Shown here: positions 10,734 through 19,938 of the stretch, piece by piece
Layout of the letters: each line of letters opens with the position of its first letter
Position numbering within the stretch: position 1 is the first letter of the stretch
NCBI RefSeq assembly: GCF_913055835.1
Contig: NZ_CAJXKQ010000014.1
Location: 1 to 64,000 of the forward strand
Length of the DNA: 64,000 nucleotides
DNA from: an uncultured Marinobacter sp.
GTDB taxonomy: Bacteria; Pseudomonadota; Gammaproteobacteria; Pseudomonadales; Oleiphilaceae
Reading direction: 5' to 3'
Made by a program: the position numbers and the translations under genes
Notes under the pieces: generated by a model
Databases searched by the model: none
What the model was told of the DNA's origin: nothing
Seen by the model: the letters and a program-made list of their open reading frames with translations, nothing else

Positions 10734-12536
10734 TTATTTATCCACTTTCAATACGGCAAGAAACGCTTCCTGAGGCACCTCGACATTACCCAGCTGCTTC
10801 ATACGCTTTTTACCTTCTTTCTGCTTCTGCAGCAGTTTCTTCTTCCGGCTGACATCACCACCGTAACACTTGGCGGTTACGTTCTTGCGTAACGCCTTGA
10901 CGGTAACCCGCGACACCACCTGGTTGCCGATGGCGGCCTGAATGGCGATATCGAACATCTGCCGCGGAATCAGTTCTTTCATCTTCTCGATCAACTGGCG
11001 ACCTTTGTGATGGGCCTGCTCCTTGTGCACGATCAGGGCCAGGGCATCAACGCGCTCACCGTTGATCAGCACATCCAGCCGCACCAGATTGGCGGTCTGG
11101 AAGCGGGTAAAATGATAATCCAGAGAGGCGAAGCCGCGGCTGGCCGACTTGATCCGGTCGAAGAAGTCCATCACCACTTCGGCCATGGGCAGCTCATAGG
11201 TGAGCTGTACCTGGGTCGTCATGAAGTGCATGTTCTTCTGCACGCCACGCTTTTCCTCGCACAACGCAATCACGTTACCGATATGCTCCTGGGGCACCAG
11301 GATATTCGCTTCCACAATCGGCTCACGCATTTCCTCAATGGAACCAATATCCGGAAGCCGGGACGGGTTGTCTACCGACAGGGTCTCACCCTGCTTGGTA
11401 ACCACCTCATAGATCACCGTGGGCGCCGTGGTGATCAGGTCGATGTCGTATTCCCGTTCCAGCCGCTCCTGGATAATCTCCATGTGCAGCATGCCGAGGA
11501 AGCCACAGCGGAAACCGAAGCCAAGGGCATCGGAGTTCTCCGGCTCGAAAAACAGCGAGGCATCGTTCAGGGTGAGCTTTTCCAGAGCATCCCGGAAATC
11601 GTTGTAGTCATCGGCACTGACCGGGAACAGCCCCGCATAAACCTGGGGCTTGACCTTCTTGAACCCGGGAAGCATGGGCGTCTGCTCGGCGAATTTCTGA
11701 TGCACGATGGTGTCGCCAACGGGTGCGCCATGAATATCCTTGATTCCCGCCACCACGAAACCGACATCGCCGGCTTCGAGCATGTCGGTGTCTTTCGGCT
11801 TGGGATTGAATATACCGACCTTGTCGGCGTTCCAGGCTTTACCGGTGGACTTTATGACAATCTTGTCGCCCTTTTTCAGGGTACCTTCGGTCACCCGCAC
11901 CAGAGACACAACGCCCAGATAGTTGTCGAACCAGGAATCGATAATCAGCGCCTGCAGGGGCGCACTGCGGTCACCCTTGGGTGGCGGGATCTTCCTGATC
12001 AGATCTTCCAGCACGTCCTCAACACCCATGCCGCTCTTGGCGCTGCAGCGCACCGCATCCGAGGCTTCAATACCGATGATATCCTCGATTTCCGCCGCTA
12101 CCCGCTCCGGCTCGGCCTGGGGCAGATCCATCTTGTTCAGAACCGGCACCACTTCCAGCCCCTGTTCGATGGCGGTGTAGCAGTTGGCCACGGACTGAGC
12201 CTCAACGCCCTGCCCGGCATCCACCACCAGCAAGGCGCCTTCGCAGGCATAGAGCGACCGGGAAACCTCGTAGGAAAAATCCACATGACCCGGGGTGTCG
12301 ATGAAGTTCAGCTTGTACTCCTGACCGTCACGGGCTTTGTAATTCAGCGTGACACTCTGGGCCTTGATGGTAATCCCTCGCTCACGTTCGAGATCCATGG
12401 AGTCCAGGACCTGCTCGGCCATTTCACGGTCGGTCAGGCCACCGCAGACCTGTATGAAACGGTCTGCCAGCGTGGATTTGCCATGGTCAATGTGGGCGAT
12501 GATGGAAAAGTTACGGATTCGGCTCAGTTCAGTCAC
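10734..12536 (-). CDS. lepA: Elongation factor 4 (LepA)
   Basis: Translational GTPase with EF-G-like domains that acts in 30S biogenesis and translation under stress. G1 is AHIDHGKST (near residue 14), followed by [12 protein letters not shown] and NKMDLP, then EF-G domains II, III and V and the LepA-specific C-terminal domain ending FLAVLKVDK. The length of 600 aa is typical. It heads the minus-strand lepA-lepB-DUF4845-rnc-era-recO-pdxJ run. Confidence 0.97.
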   Translation of the reverse strand: MTELSRIRNFSIIAHIDHGKSTLADRFIQVCGGLTDREMAEQVLDSMDLERERGITIKAQSVTLNYKARDGQEYKLNFIDTPGHVDFSYEVSRSLYACEGALLVVDAGQGVEAQSVANCYTAIEQGLEVVPVLNKMDLPQAEPERVAAEIEDIIGIEASDAVRCSAKSGMGVEDVLEDLIRKIPPPKGDRSAPLQALIIDSWFDNYLGVVSLVRVTEGTLKKGDKIVIKSTGKAWNADKVGIFNPKPKDTDMLEAGDVGFVVAGIKDIHGAPVGDTIVHQKFAEQTPMLPGFKKVKPQVYAGLFPVSADDYNDFRDALEKLTLNDASLFFEPENSDALGFGFRCGFLGMLHMEIIQERLEREYDIDLITTAPTVIYEVVTKQGETLSVDNPSRLPDIGSIEEMREPIVEANILVPQEHIGNVIALCEEKRGVQKNMHFMTTQVQLTYELPMAEVVMDFFDRIKSASRGFASLDYHFTRFQTANLVRLDVLINGERVDALALIVHKEQAHHKGRQLIEKMKELIPRQMFDIAIQAAIGNQVVSRVTVKALRKNVTAKCYGGDVSRKKKLLQKQKEGKKRMKQLGNVEVPQEAFLAVLKVDK

Positions 12537-12640
12537 AGACGATGAATACTCAGTTAAGACGAAGGATTGAGCCCGGAGGGGCCGCTACCGGGATCCGGGA
12601 ACGGCGTGATTTTACCGGTTACCGGCCGCCATTGCCATGA

Positions 12641-15385
12641 TCAGGAAATCAGCGGCCTTTCGTATTGCCGGATCAGGAAACCAATTAGGGCATCCTCGTC
12701 CAGCGGATAGCTGAACAGGTTGCCCTGGCACTGGGCACAGCCATGGGTTTTGAGGAAGCTCAGCTGCTGCGGGGTTTCCACACCCTCTGCAACCACTGTG
12801 AGGTGCAGCTTGCGGGCCAGGGCAATGACTGCGGAGGCAACATCGGTGGCACTGACATTGTAAGGAATATCCCGAATGAACCGGTGATCGATCTTGATCA
12901 CATCCAGAGGCAGCTGTTGCAGCGAGACCAGAGAACAGGAACCGGTCCCAAAATCATCGAGAATCAGACAGACCCCCAAATCATGGAGCGACACCAGCAA
13001 CTCCCGGAGCATTCGAGGATCTTCGTTGAGCAATTCCGCCGGCATTTCCAGCTCCAGGCGCTCGGGCGAGACACCGGTTTCGGTGATGACCTGGCGAATC
13101 ATATCCAGGAAGCCGGAATCGGTCAGCTGGCGAACCGACAGATTCACTGCCATTTTCAGGGATTCGAAACCGGCCCGTTCCAGGGCCTGAACCTGAATAC
13201 AGGCCTGTCTCAGCGCCCATTCACCGAGGCGGACAATCAGGCCCGTCTCCTCGGCAAGACCGATGAACTGCTGGGCAGAGACAAGGCCTTTCTCGGGATG
13301 ATGCCAGCGCAGGAACGCCTCGACCCCGATGACCCGCTCGCTGGCCAGATCAATCTTCGGCTGGTAATGCAGGACGAAGCGATCGCCATCGAGGGCCGTG
13401 GCCAACTCCTCCTGCTGCAGAAGCCGTCGCGCCGCCTTGATATTCATCGCCGGCGTAAAGAACTGGAAGGTATTGCGACCCAGCTCCTTGGCACGATACA
13501 TGGCCAGATCGGCATACTTCATCAGGGTACCGGCATCCTCGCTGTCGTGGGGGATCATGGTAATGCCGATACTGACCGTGATACCGACTTCGTGATCATT
13601 CAGCCGGATTCGTTGGCACAGGCTGCGCAGGATTGTCTCTGCCACCTTGCTGGCGGCGTCCGAATCACTGATCCGTGACAACAGCACCACGAATTCATCG
13701 CCCCCGAGCCTGGCAACCGAATCCTCTTCCCGGACGCAACCCACCAGCCACTGGGCCACCTGGCGAAGGAGCTCATCCCCGGAATCATGACCCAGGGTAT
13801 CGTTGATCCGCTTGAACCCGTCCAGGTCCAGGAACATGAGGGCGGCCGGCTCACCACTCCGGCGGCTGCGGCTGACCACATGATTGAGGCGATCCCGGAA
13901 CAGTTGCCGGTTCGCCAGCCCTGTGAGCGGATCGTAGAATGCCAAGCGGTGCAGTTCGGACTGGGCCGCCTTGAGCTGAGTCAGATCCCGCAGACTGAGC
14001 ACAACCCCATTAACACCGGGCACCGACAGCATTGCGGTAAAGGTGCCTTCCATATCCCGCCACTGCCCGCCGGCATCGCGGATACGGACCCGGATCACAG
14101 GCATCTGCTTACCCGGGGACTGAACGGAATCGTCAAAGCCTTTCTGCAACTGGGGCCAGTCGTCGCCGTGAACCAGTTCCTCAAAGTCGAGAGACTGAAC
14201 CTGGTCCGGTTCAAAACCAAGAATATCGAGGCTGGACGGGCTGGCGTACAAGGCCTGCCCGGCACGGTCCATCACCAGAGTGACGTTGGCAGCGCCCTCG
14301 GTAATTGCCCGATAGCGCCCGGCACTGATCTGTGCCATCAGGCGTGACCGGATGAGAGCAAGCACGAACAGGAACAGCAGGACACTGATGACCAGTCCGC
14401 TACCCAGAACAATCGGGGGACGCGGATCGGATGCCAGAAAATCAAAGGCAGGCGTGGAACGGGTCTGTAACAGCCAATCGCGACCACCGTGACTGATGGT
14501 CTGGCTCATCTGGAAACTGAATTCGTTATCGAGGGACCCCAGATTTGAGCCGTACATCAGGTTCTGCCGATCAACCACTCCGGCATCGTAGATCCGGACA
14601 TCAAGAAACGGCGAGATCAGGCCGACGATGCCGTCAATGAGGTTGTTCATCCGGAAGGCACTGAACACGTAGCCTGCCAGCATCATGCGGCGCTCGGCCC
14701 GTATCTCGGGCACGGTCCCGCCCTGGTACACCGGGTAGTACATCAGGAAACTTGCCTGGTCTTCACCAAGCTCTTCCTGAACCAGCACCACCTTGGCAGT
14801 CACCGTGGGGATGGCATCATCACGGGCCTGCTCCATGGCACGACGATGGATGGGGTCGCTGAACGCATCGTAGCCGAGGGCCCGACGATTGCGCTCAGTG
14901 CCCGGCTCCAGATAAACCATGGGGTAGTAATAGGGGCCACTGCCCAGCGGGTTCACCAGATAATTGTGCACACCTTCTGCCCGGACGGAGGCAATATGAT
15001 CGGCCATCTGGCGGACACCGATACGGCGAACATAACCAATGCCCTGAATCCCGGGGTAGTAACGGTTGATATCCACCTTATCAACGTATTCGCGCCACTG
15101 GTCACGGGACACGTCTCCTGTCACCGCAAACAGACCGGCACTACCAGCCAGCACCTGCTCATAGTTCAGCAGACGTTCTTCAATGGCGGATTTGAGTTGC
15201 AGGGACTGGGTTCGAAAACGGGCTTCCGTACGGTCTTCAACCAGGCGGATGGACACCTGCCAAAGCAGCAAGGTGACAGCGATGGCAACGGCGAAAATCA
15301 GCCAGGCGACCCAGGCGTTGCGAAATTCCAGTAACTTGCGAAGAGAGAGTTCCTGTCTGTTCATCATCGGGCTGGTCCGTTCCAT
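12641..15385 (-). CDS. CHASE-PAS-GGDEF-EAL cyclic-di-GMP signalling protein
   Basis: Membrane-bound composite cyclic-di-GMP protein of about 914 aa. TM1 (about residues 20-45) is followed by a periplasmic CHASE domain (with GIQGIGYVRRIGV and PYYYPMVYLEP), TM2 (about 320-345), a PAS domain, a GGDEF domain with intact RLGGDEFVVLL, and an EAL domain. The EAL motif reads EAFLRWHHP, and the segment usually written LELEITES reads LELEMPAELL, so a conserved acidic position is altered; DDFGTG, IKID and EGVET are present. Diguanylate cyclase activity is therefore well supported and phosphodiesterase activity is doubtful. A GTG 6 bases upstream (15391) and ATGs further in are alternative starts. It stands alone between mucD and lepA. 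Confidence 0.88.
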   Translation of the reverse strand: MERTSPMMNRQELSLRKLLEFRNAWVAWLIFAVAIAVTLLLWQVSIRLVEDRTEARFRTQSLQLKSAIEERLLNYEQVLAGSAGLFAVTGDVSRDQWREYVDKVDINRYYPGIQGIGYVRRIGVRQMADHIASVRAEGVHNYLVNPLGSGPYYYPMVYLEPGTERNRRALGYDAFSDPIHRRAMEQARDDAIPTVTAKVVLVQEELGEDQASFLMYYPVYQGGTVPEIRAERRMMLAGYVFSAFRMNNLIDGIVGLISPFLDVRIYDAGVVDRQNLMYGSNLGSLDNEFSFQMSQTISHGGRDWLLQTRSTPAFDFLASDPRPPIVLGSGLVISVLLFLFVLALIRSRLMAQISAGRYRAITEGAANVTLVMDRAGQALYASPSSLDILGFEPDQVQSLDFEELVHGDDWPQLQKGFDDSVQSPGKQMPVIRVRIRDAGGQWRDMEGTFTAMLSVPGVNGVVLSLRDLTQLKAAQSELHRLAFYDPLTGLANRQLFRDRLNHVVSRSRRSGEPAALMFLDLDGFKRINDTLGHDSGDELLRQVAQWLVGCVREEDSVARLGGDEFVVLLSRISDSDAASKVAETILRSLCQRIRLNDHEVGITVSIGITMIPHDSEDAGTLMKYADLAMYRAKELGRNTFQFFTPAMNIKAARRLLQQEELATALDGDRFVLHYQPKIDLASERVIGVEAFLRWHHPEKGLVSAQQFIGLAEETGLIVRLGEWALRQACIQVQALERAGFESLKMAVNLSVRQLTDSGFLDMIRQVITETGVSPERLELEMPAELLNEDPRMLRELLVSLHDLGVCLILDDFGTGSCSLVSLQQLPLDVIKIDHRFIRDIPYNVSATDVASAVIALARKLHLTVVAEGVETPQQLSFLKTHGCAQCQGNLFSYPLDEDALIGFLIRQYERPLIS

Positions 15386-15420
15386 GGCCACTCATTTTTA
15401 TTGGAACGCTGAGTATAACA

Positions 15421-15462
15421 AATGCCCCCGCAGGTGTCGTTTCCAACACCTGCAGGGGCATT
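15421..15462 (-). terminator. Hairpin terminator after mucD
   Basis: Two 17-base arms (15421-15437 and 15446-15462) are complementary with one mismatch around an 8-base loop, about 30 bases past the mucD stop. Only a short T-rich tract follows on the minus strand, so efficiency is uncertain. It also separates the rpoE operon from the GGDEF-EAL gene. Confidence 0.6.
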
Positions 15463-15494
15463 CCTGTCCGATGATCCGGCTCAGCAGCCGGGTA

Positions 15495-16973
15495 TCAGGG
15501 TTTCATCACCAGATACAACGCCCGTCCCTGGCGAACCACCCGGACCGATACCGCCTTGCCCTCAGGCAGTGACCGCACAGCTTCGCGGAATTCCTGTACA
15601 GAAGTCACTTTCTGGCGGTTGATTTCAGTGATCACGTCACCCGCACGAATGCCGGCATCAGCCGCGGCACCCCGCGCAACATTATTGACCACAACGCCGC
15701 CTTCAACGCCCATGGAGTCGGCCATATCCGCAGGCAGTGGCTCAACCATCATGCCCAGGGGCGCTGACGCGGGACCACCGCTGTCGCTGGAAGGCGCTGC
15801 AGCTTGCTGGCTTCCCTCCTCGGGCAGGCGGCCAATTTCAACCTGAAGCTCAATTTCCTCACCACCGCGAAGAACCCTCAGCTCGGCAGTTTCACCGACC
15901 GGAGTACGACCGACCATGGGCGGCAGGTCAGAGGAAAGCTGCACCTCGTCGCCGTCATAGCTGAGGACGATATCGCCTGCCTGCAGCCCGGCTGCCTGCG
16001 CCGGCGAATCGGCCATCACCTCGGCAATCAATGCACCGCGTGGACGCTTCAGACCAAAGGATTCGGCCAGATCACGATTGACTTCCTGAATCAGTACGCC
16101 GAGCCAGCCACGGGACACCGATCCCTTGTCCCGCAACTGACGGAAGACATTCATGGCGTCGTCGATGGGAATCGCAAACGAGACCCCCATGAAGCCACCA
16201 GAGCGGGTGTAGATCTGGGAGTTGATACCCACGACCTCACCATCCAGGTTAAACAGAGGGCCACCGGAGTTACCCGGGTTAATCGCCACATCGGTCTGAA
16301 TAAAGGGGACGTAATTTTCTGATGGCAGCGAGCGACCCAAGGCGCTGACGATCCCGGCGGTTACCGTATAATCAAAGCCGAACGGCGAGCCAATGGCGAA
16401 GACCCATTCACCCACTTTCAGATCCCGGGACTGGCCTACCTTCACGACTGGCAGATCATCCCCATTTTCTATCTTCAGCACGGCCATGTCGGACCGTGGA
16501 TCGGTTCCAACCAGGGTTGCAGGCAGTTCGCGGCGGTCGTTCAGGCGTACGATGATCTCATCAGCGCCTTCAACCACATGGTTGTTGGTCAGTACGTAGC
16601 CGTCCGACGATACGATAAACCCGGAGCCCATGGAGCGACGCGGCTGCGAGTTACCCGGTCCGCCACCAAACGGAGACTGGGGGCCGCGGAAGAAATCCTG
16701 GAAAAATTCGGGCAGTTGTTCGAGCTGCCGCTCATCAAACGGCATTCCGGGAGAGCGGGAATTTCCGCGCCGGGGTTCGGTTGTTGTGCTGATGTTCACC
16801 ACAGCACCCGCATTCTCCTCCACCAGCTCGGTAAAATCCGGCAAACTGCGGGCCGCACTGACCTGACTCCAGACCATCAACAGCATGGCGGAGAATACGA
16901 GAAACAAAACGGCTGGCATCCTTGCGGCTTTCAAATTCCGTGGCGGTTGGGCAACGGCTGTTGCACTCGACAT
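15495..16973 (-). CDS. mucD: Periplasmic serine protease MucD (DegP/HtrA family)
   Basis: Periplasmic protease and chaperone that degrades misfolded envelope proteins. A basic N-terminus plus hydrophobic stretch (about residues 18-41) forms a signal peptide. The catalytic triad is His in NNHVVEGADE, Asp in RSDMAVLKIE and Ser in NPGNSGGPL; two PDZ domains follow (about residues 275-370 and 395-490). At 492 aa it fits DegP/MucD rather than the single-PDZ DegS. Last gene of the rpoE-rseA-rseB-rseC-mucD operon, as in the Pseudomonas algU-mucABCD cluster, so induction by sigma-E is expected. Confidence 0.95.
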   Translation of the reverse strand: MSSATAVAQPPRNLKAARMPAVLFLVFSAMLLMVWSQVSAARSLPDFTELVEENAGAVVNISTTTEPRRGNSRSPGMPFDERQLEQLPEFFQDFFRGPQSPFGGGPGNSQPRRSMGSGFIVSSDGYVLTNNHVVEGADEIIVRLNDRRELPATLVGTDPRSDMAVLKIENGDDLPVVKVGQSRDLKVGEWVFAIGSPFGFDYTVTAGIVSALGRSLPSENYVPFIQTDVAINPGNSGGPLFNLDGEVVGINSQIYTRSGGFMGVSFAIPIDDAMNVFRQLRDKGSVSRGWLGVLIQEVNRDLAESFGLKRPRGALIAEVMADSPAQAAGLQAGDIVLSYDGDEVQLSSDLPPMVGRTPVGETAELRVLRGGEEIELQVEIGRLPEEGSQQAAAPSSDSGGPASAPLGMMVEPLPADMADSMGVEGGVVVNNVARGAAADAGIRAGDVITEINRQKVTSVQEFREAVRSLPEGKAVSVRVVRQGRALYLVMKP

Positions 16974-17055
16974 GTGGTACCCCCTGTTGTTCTCAACATA
17001 TAGGCTTAAATTTGAGGTTCACCCCATCGATTTTCAACTTACAAAACCGTAGGGT

Positions 17056-17505
17056 TTACAGACAGTTTTCAGAGGCAATCCGGTTTACCCGGACCAATCG
17101 GGGCTCATAATCCTTACCGCCGGCGCGTTGCAGTTTCTGCCCTGCGAAAAAACCCAGCGCCAGACCGGCGATAGCGGACAGCATCGCTGTGCCATCGTGC
17201 CCTCCAGACAGGTGGTGCCCGAGAATACTTGCAACCACCATCAGGATAAGCGGTAAGGCATAGACCAGCAGAGAAGCGCCCAGCAACGCTTGTTCGTCAA
17301 TACCGATGGTGACCTCATCCCCGACCCTGGCGTTGATCGAGTTTGCCACCAGAATCTGGTTGGCGCGCCCACCAGACGCCGCCGCAAGGACTTTCTGGCC
17401 GCAGCCATTGCGGGCAGCGCAACTCTGACAGGCACTGGTTCGAATGGTCTGAACCCAGACCCGGTCGCCCTTGAGCGCAACTACCTTTCCGGTTTCGGTA
17501 ATCAC
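17056..17505 (-). CDS. rseC: RseC/MucC family sigma-E modulator
   Basis: Inner-membrane protein of the RseC/MucC family, a weak positive modulator of sigma-E signalling that is linked to Rsx/Rnf complexes in enterobacteria. The N-terminal cysteine cluster SACQSCAARNGCG is intact and may bind metal or act in redox sensing. Two hydrophobic segments follow (about residues 73-92 and 100-122). Length 149 aa. Its ATG overlaps the rseB stop by 4 bases, indicating translational coupling. Confidence 0.92.
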   Translation of the reverse strand: MITETGKVVALKGDRVWVQTIRTSACQSCAARNGCGQKVLAAASGGRANQILVANSINARVGDEVTIGIDEQALLGASLLVYALPLILMVVASILGHHLSGGHDGTAMLSAIAGLALGFFAGQKLQRAGGKDYEPRLVRVNRIASENCL

Positions 17506-18521
17506 GAGTCACCCGCACCCAGTGCCAATGTGTCCTCAATCCGGACCGACTCTGCCACCTGGCGAGCTGTTTGTGGCGGCAGTTCACCCACAACCGTGAT
17601 CAGGAAGGCATTGCCCCCCTCCTTCACCTGATGCATGTAAATCGTTGTGGCGCCGATCTTGGAGGCACCCGTAGGCATCTGTACTGGACCAGCAGGTTCA
17701 ACGAACACCGAGAAAGCTGCCAAACCATCAGAGAAGGCAATGGCCTGGCCCTTGCCGGAGCGCGGCGCCGCGGCAGGTACGAACCCTTCCGGACGCCAGC
17801 CAAGCTGCCAACCGTTCATGCGCTGGACCACGGATGCCTGGGGATCGGGCCCGCCCAGCGTTCTGGAGATTTCCCGACCCTGGGTGCGAATCTCAAATTC
17901 GCTGTCGGGAATGTCCTCGCCAATGTGCAGACTGGTGAACTGGAACTGCTCAAGCACCTCGCCCTCAGCGTTCCTGACATGGCTCTTTACCAACAGCCCC
18001 GTGGATTTTTCCAGCCAGAGCCGATGACTATAACGGTCGGTATCTTTGGCGCTCAGCGCCACCGAAACCACATCGTATCCTGCGACCCGGTCCTCCCCTT
18101 TCATTTCTGCCCGGTACCACCGGCTAACCGGCATCAGCTGGCTGGTAAACGCTTCGGCAAACGGCCCCGAGGGAATTACCTGATCGAGTTTCACGCGGCC
18201 TGTTTCCGGAAGCACGCAGACCACATTCATGCCCTTGCGAACGATCTCGCCGCTGCCGCCATCCTGGAGCACCAGCCGCTCCTCAACAACACCATCAGTG
18301 TAGCGATGCGCAATCTGCATGGAATGCACACTCTCGCCTCGAGCGTAAACAAAAACGCCTCGATAACTGGTCATGTTCAGGGCCGGCCCGAGCCTTTCAA
18401 GCCAGACCGATGCCTCATCTTCGTCCGCAGCAGCCGTAAGCGATCCAGCGAGCGCAAGCAGACTACCAACGAGCAATGCAAGCGCACGGCTCCGAACTGA
18501 ATTAATGAAGGCTCGAGGCAT
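17502..18521 (-). CDS. rseB: Periplasmic anti-sigma co-regulator RseB/MucB
   Basis: Periplasmic protein that binds the RseA/MucA periplasmic domain, shields it from proteolysis and senses mislocalised lipids or LPS. It has an N-terminal signal peptide with the likely cut after LAGSLTAAA, then a LolA-like domain and a smaller C-terminal domain. I chose ATG 18521 (339 aa); an in-frame GTG at 18533 would add 4 residues. It lies between rseA and rseC in the sigma-E operon, overlapping rseC by 4 bases. Confidence 0.94.
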   Translation of the reverse strand: MPRAFINSVRSRALALLVGSLLALAGSLTAAADEDEASVWLERLGPALNMTSYRGVFVYARGESVHSMQIAHRYTDGVVEERLVLQDGGSGEIVRKGMNVVCVLPETGRVKLDQVIPSGPFAEAFTSQLMPVSRWYRAEMKGEDRVAGYDVVSVALSAKDTDRYSHRLWLEKSTGLLVKSHVRNAEGEVLEQFQFTSLHIGEDIPDSEFEIRTQGREISRTLGGPDPQASVVQRMNGWQLGWRPEGFVPAAAPRSGKGQAIAFSDGLAAFSVFVEPAGPVQMPTGASKIGATTIYMHQVKEGGNAFLITVVGELPPQTARQVAESVRIEDTLALGAGDS

Positions 18522-18541
18522 AATGACACTCACTCCGCGAT

Positions 18542-19102
18542 TCAGTAGCCGGCACCGTTGGCGCTGACCAGTCGCGCATAGCCGACGGCACCCCGCCCGG
18601 CACCGACACTGTTATGCTGAGCATGTTCCAGCAGGTAGCGACTCATATATTCCCACTGCTCCTCATCAAGGCCCTGCAGGGCAATCTCCCTGACTGGCTG
18701 GTCCTGAACAGACGTTTCCGGTGCGGCGGCTGTCACGGACTGAACCGGACCGGCACCAGACGAATCCCAGCCGGCACCGGCACCAAAGCCAACCAGTAGC
18801 GCCATGGTAACCATCGCGACCGCCGGCCAGTGCCATCGGCCCGACTGCCTATCCTGAATGGCAGGCTCTGGCCGGACTGCCCCGGAGCCGCGGCCATCGA
18901 GCAATTCACGCACGGCAACACTCACATCCATTCCATGGGCCGGCGAGTGACCGTCATGCATCAGGTCCCGCACATCCTGCCAACGCTGCCACTGGGCTCG
19001 TACTTCGTCCTGGCTATCATGTGAGAGCAGGCGACGCACCGATAGTTCGTCGGCTTCGTCGTCCATCATCGCGGACAATGTTTCTCTGAGACGATCATCC
19101 AT
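18542..19102 (-). CDS. rseA: Anti-sigma-E factor RseA/MucA
   Basis: Single-pass membrane anti-sigma factor that sequesters RpoE at the membrane. The N-terminal cytoplasmic domain (MDDRLRETLSAMMDDEADEL) contacts sigma, one membrane segment lies near residues 92-110, and a periplasmic domain should bind RseB. I chose ATG 19102 (186 aa) because GAGG lies 9 bases upstream; the frame opens at an upstream TTG (19117). Follows rpoE by 15 bases. Regulated proteolysis by DegS- and RseP-type proteases is known for the family; neither protease gene is in the window. Confidence 0.93.
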   Translation of the reverse strand: MDDRLRETLSAMMDDEADELSVRRLLSHDSQDEVRAQWQRWQDVRDLMHDGHSPAHGMDVSVAVRELLDGRGSGAVRPEPAIQDRQSGRWHWPAVAMVTMALLVGFGAGAGWDSSGAGPVQSVTAAAPETSVQDQPVREIALQGLDEEQWEYMSRYLLEHAQHNSVGAGRGAVGYARLVSANGAGY

Positions 19103-19117
19103 GGGATGCAACCTCAA

Positions 19118-19804
19118 TTACGTCACGGAGTGATTGAGTAAAGGTCCAAGATGCTTATCAACCGCATCCCGGGCCCTGAATATTCGTGAACGGACGGTAC
19201 CGATCGGACACTCGAGAATCCCTGCGATGTCCTCATAGCTCAGGCCATCGTATTCTCTGAGCAGAAAGGCAGAACGCAGCTCCTCGGGAAGCTGGGCAAT
19301 CGCCCTGTTCAGTTCTTTCTGGAGCTGTTCCCGTTGCAGAAGCCGTTCCGGCGATGCAGTGTCCCGTAGCCGGGAGCCGTCATCAAAATTCTCCGCCTCC
19401 GCCGAATCGGCACTGCCCTGCGGGCGCCGCCCCCGGGATTCCAGATAATTCTTCGCGGTATTCACGGCAATCCGGTAAAGCCACGTATAAAAGGCGCTGT
19501 CGCCCCTGAAACGCTCTATCGCCCTGAACGCCTTGACGAAGGTTTCCTGGGTCAGATCCATGACTTCCTGACTGTCGTAGACGTAACGGCTTATAATAGA
19601 GGCGACCCTGGACTGGTACTTGACCACCAGAAGATCGAAGGCGGCGCGATCGCCATTGCGGACCTTGCGGACCAATTGCAGATCCGTCTGGCTATCCGAA
19701 TGTTCGCCTTGACGTTTCTCTGTATCCGGAGTCATGGACTGGTTGCCGGGGTTCCCTGATTTGATGGCCAGCTGTCCGGCCTGTACCAAGTTGCGCTGCG
19801 TCAT
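19118..19804 (-). CDS. rpoE: RNA polymerase sigma factor RpoE/AlgU
   Basis: ECF sigma factor for envelope stress. Region 2 (YVYDSQEVMDLTQETFVKAF, then SAFYTWLYRIAVNTAKNYL) and region 4 (LPEELRSAFLLREYDGLSYE, then ECPIGTVRSRIFRARDAVDK) are complete. The frame is open back to 19885, but that start lies in the promoter described at 19875-19901 and would be untranscribed. ATG 19804 has a GGATAG-type site 8 bases upstream; ATG 19735 (205 aa) is closer to the usual family length but has no visible ribosome site. First gene of the rseA-rseB-rseC-mucD operon and divergent from nadB, as in Pseudomonas and E. coli. Confidence 0.95.
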   Translation of the reverse strand: MTQRNLVQAGQLAIKSGNPGNQSMTPDTEKRQGEHSDSQTDLQLVRKVRNGDRAAFDLLVVKYQSRVASIISRYVYDSQEVMDLTQETFVKAFRAIERFRGDSAFYTWLYRIAVNTAKNYLESRGRRPQGSADSAEAENFDDGSRLRDTASPERLLQREQLQKELNRAIAQLPEELRSAFLLREYDGLSYEDIAGILECPIGTVRSRIFRARDAVDKHLGPLLNHSVT

Positions 19805-19874
19805 TGATGCTATCCGGCGTCCGTTAATGAAACGGGCTCGGCCACCTGTAGGGCGGCTCACCCTGTCAGGCCAA

Positions 19875-19901
19875 ATAGACAGCAAGCGTAAAGTTTAGTT
19901 C
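19875..19901 (-). promoter_or_regulatory. Sigma-E-type promoter of rpoE (autoregulation)
   Basis: On the minus strand GAACTA (19901-19896) and TCTAT (19879-19875) are separated by exactly 16 bases. This matches the RpoE/AlgU consensus GAACTT-N16-TCtgA. Transcription would begin near 19868, leaving a leader of about 64 bases to ATG 19804. RpoE autoregulation is known in related bacteria; use of this site is inferred from sequence. Confidence 0.7.
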
Positions 19902-19938
19902 AATACACGTCCACATTATGGCCTGCGATAACGACCCG

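Noticed and set aside
11007..12545. 512-aa open frame antisense to lepA
   Set aside because: Shadow of the highly conserved lepA gene; its translation has no recognisable domain and follows lepA codon structure.
19118..19885. rpoE start at 19885
   Set aside because: It lies upstream of the expected transcription start of the sigma-E-type promoter at 19875-19901 and adds residues unlike the family.
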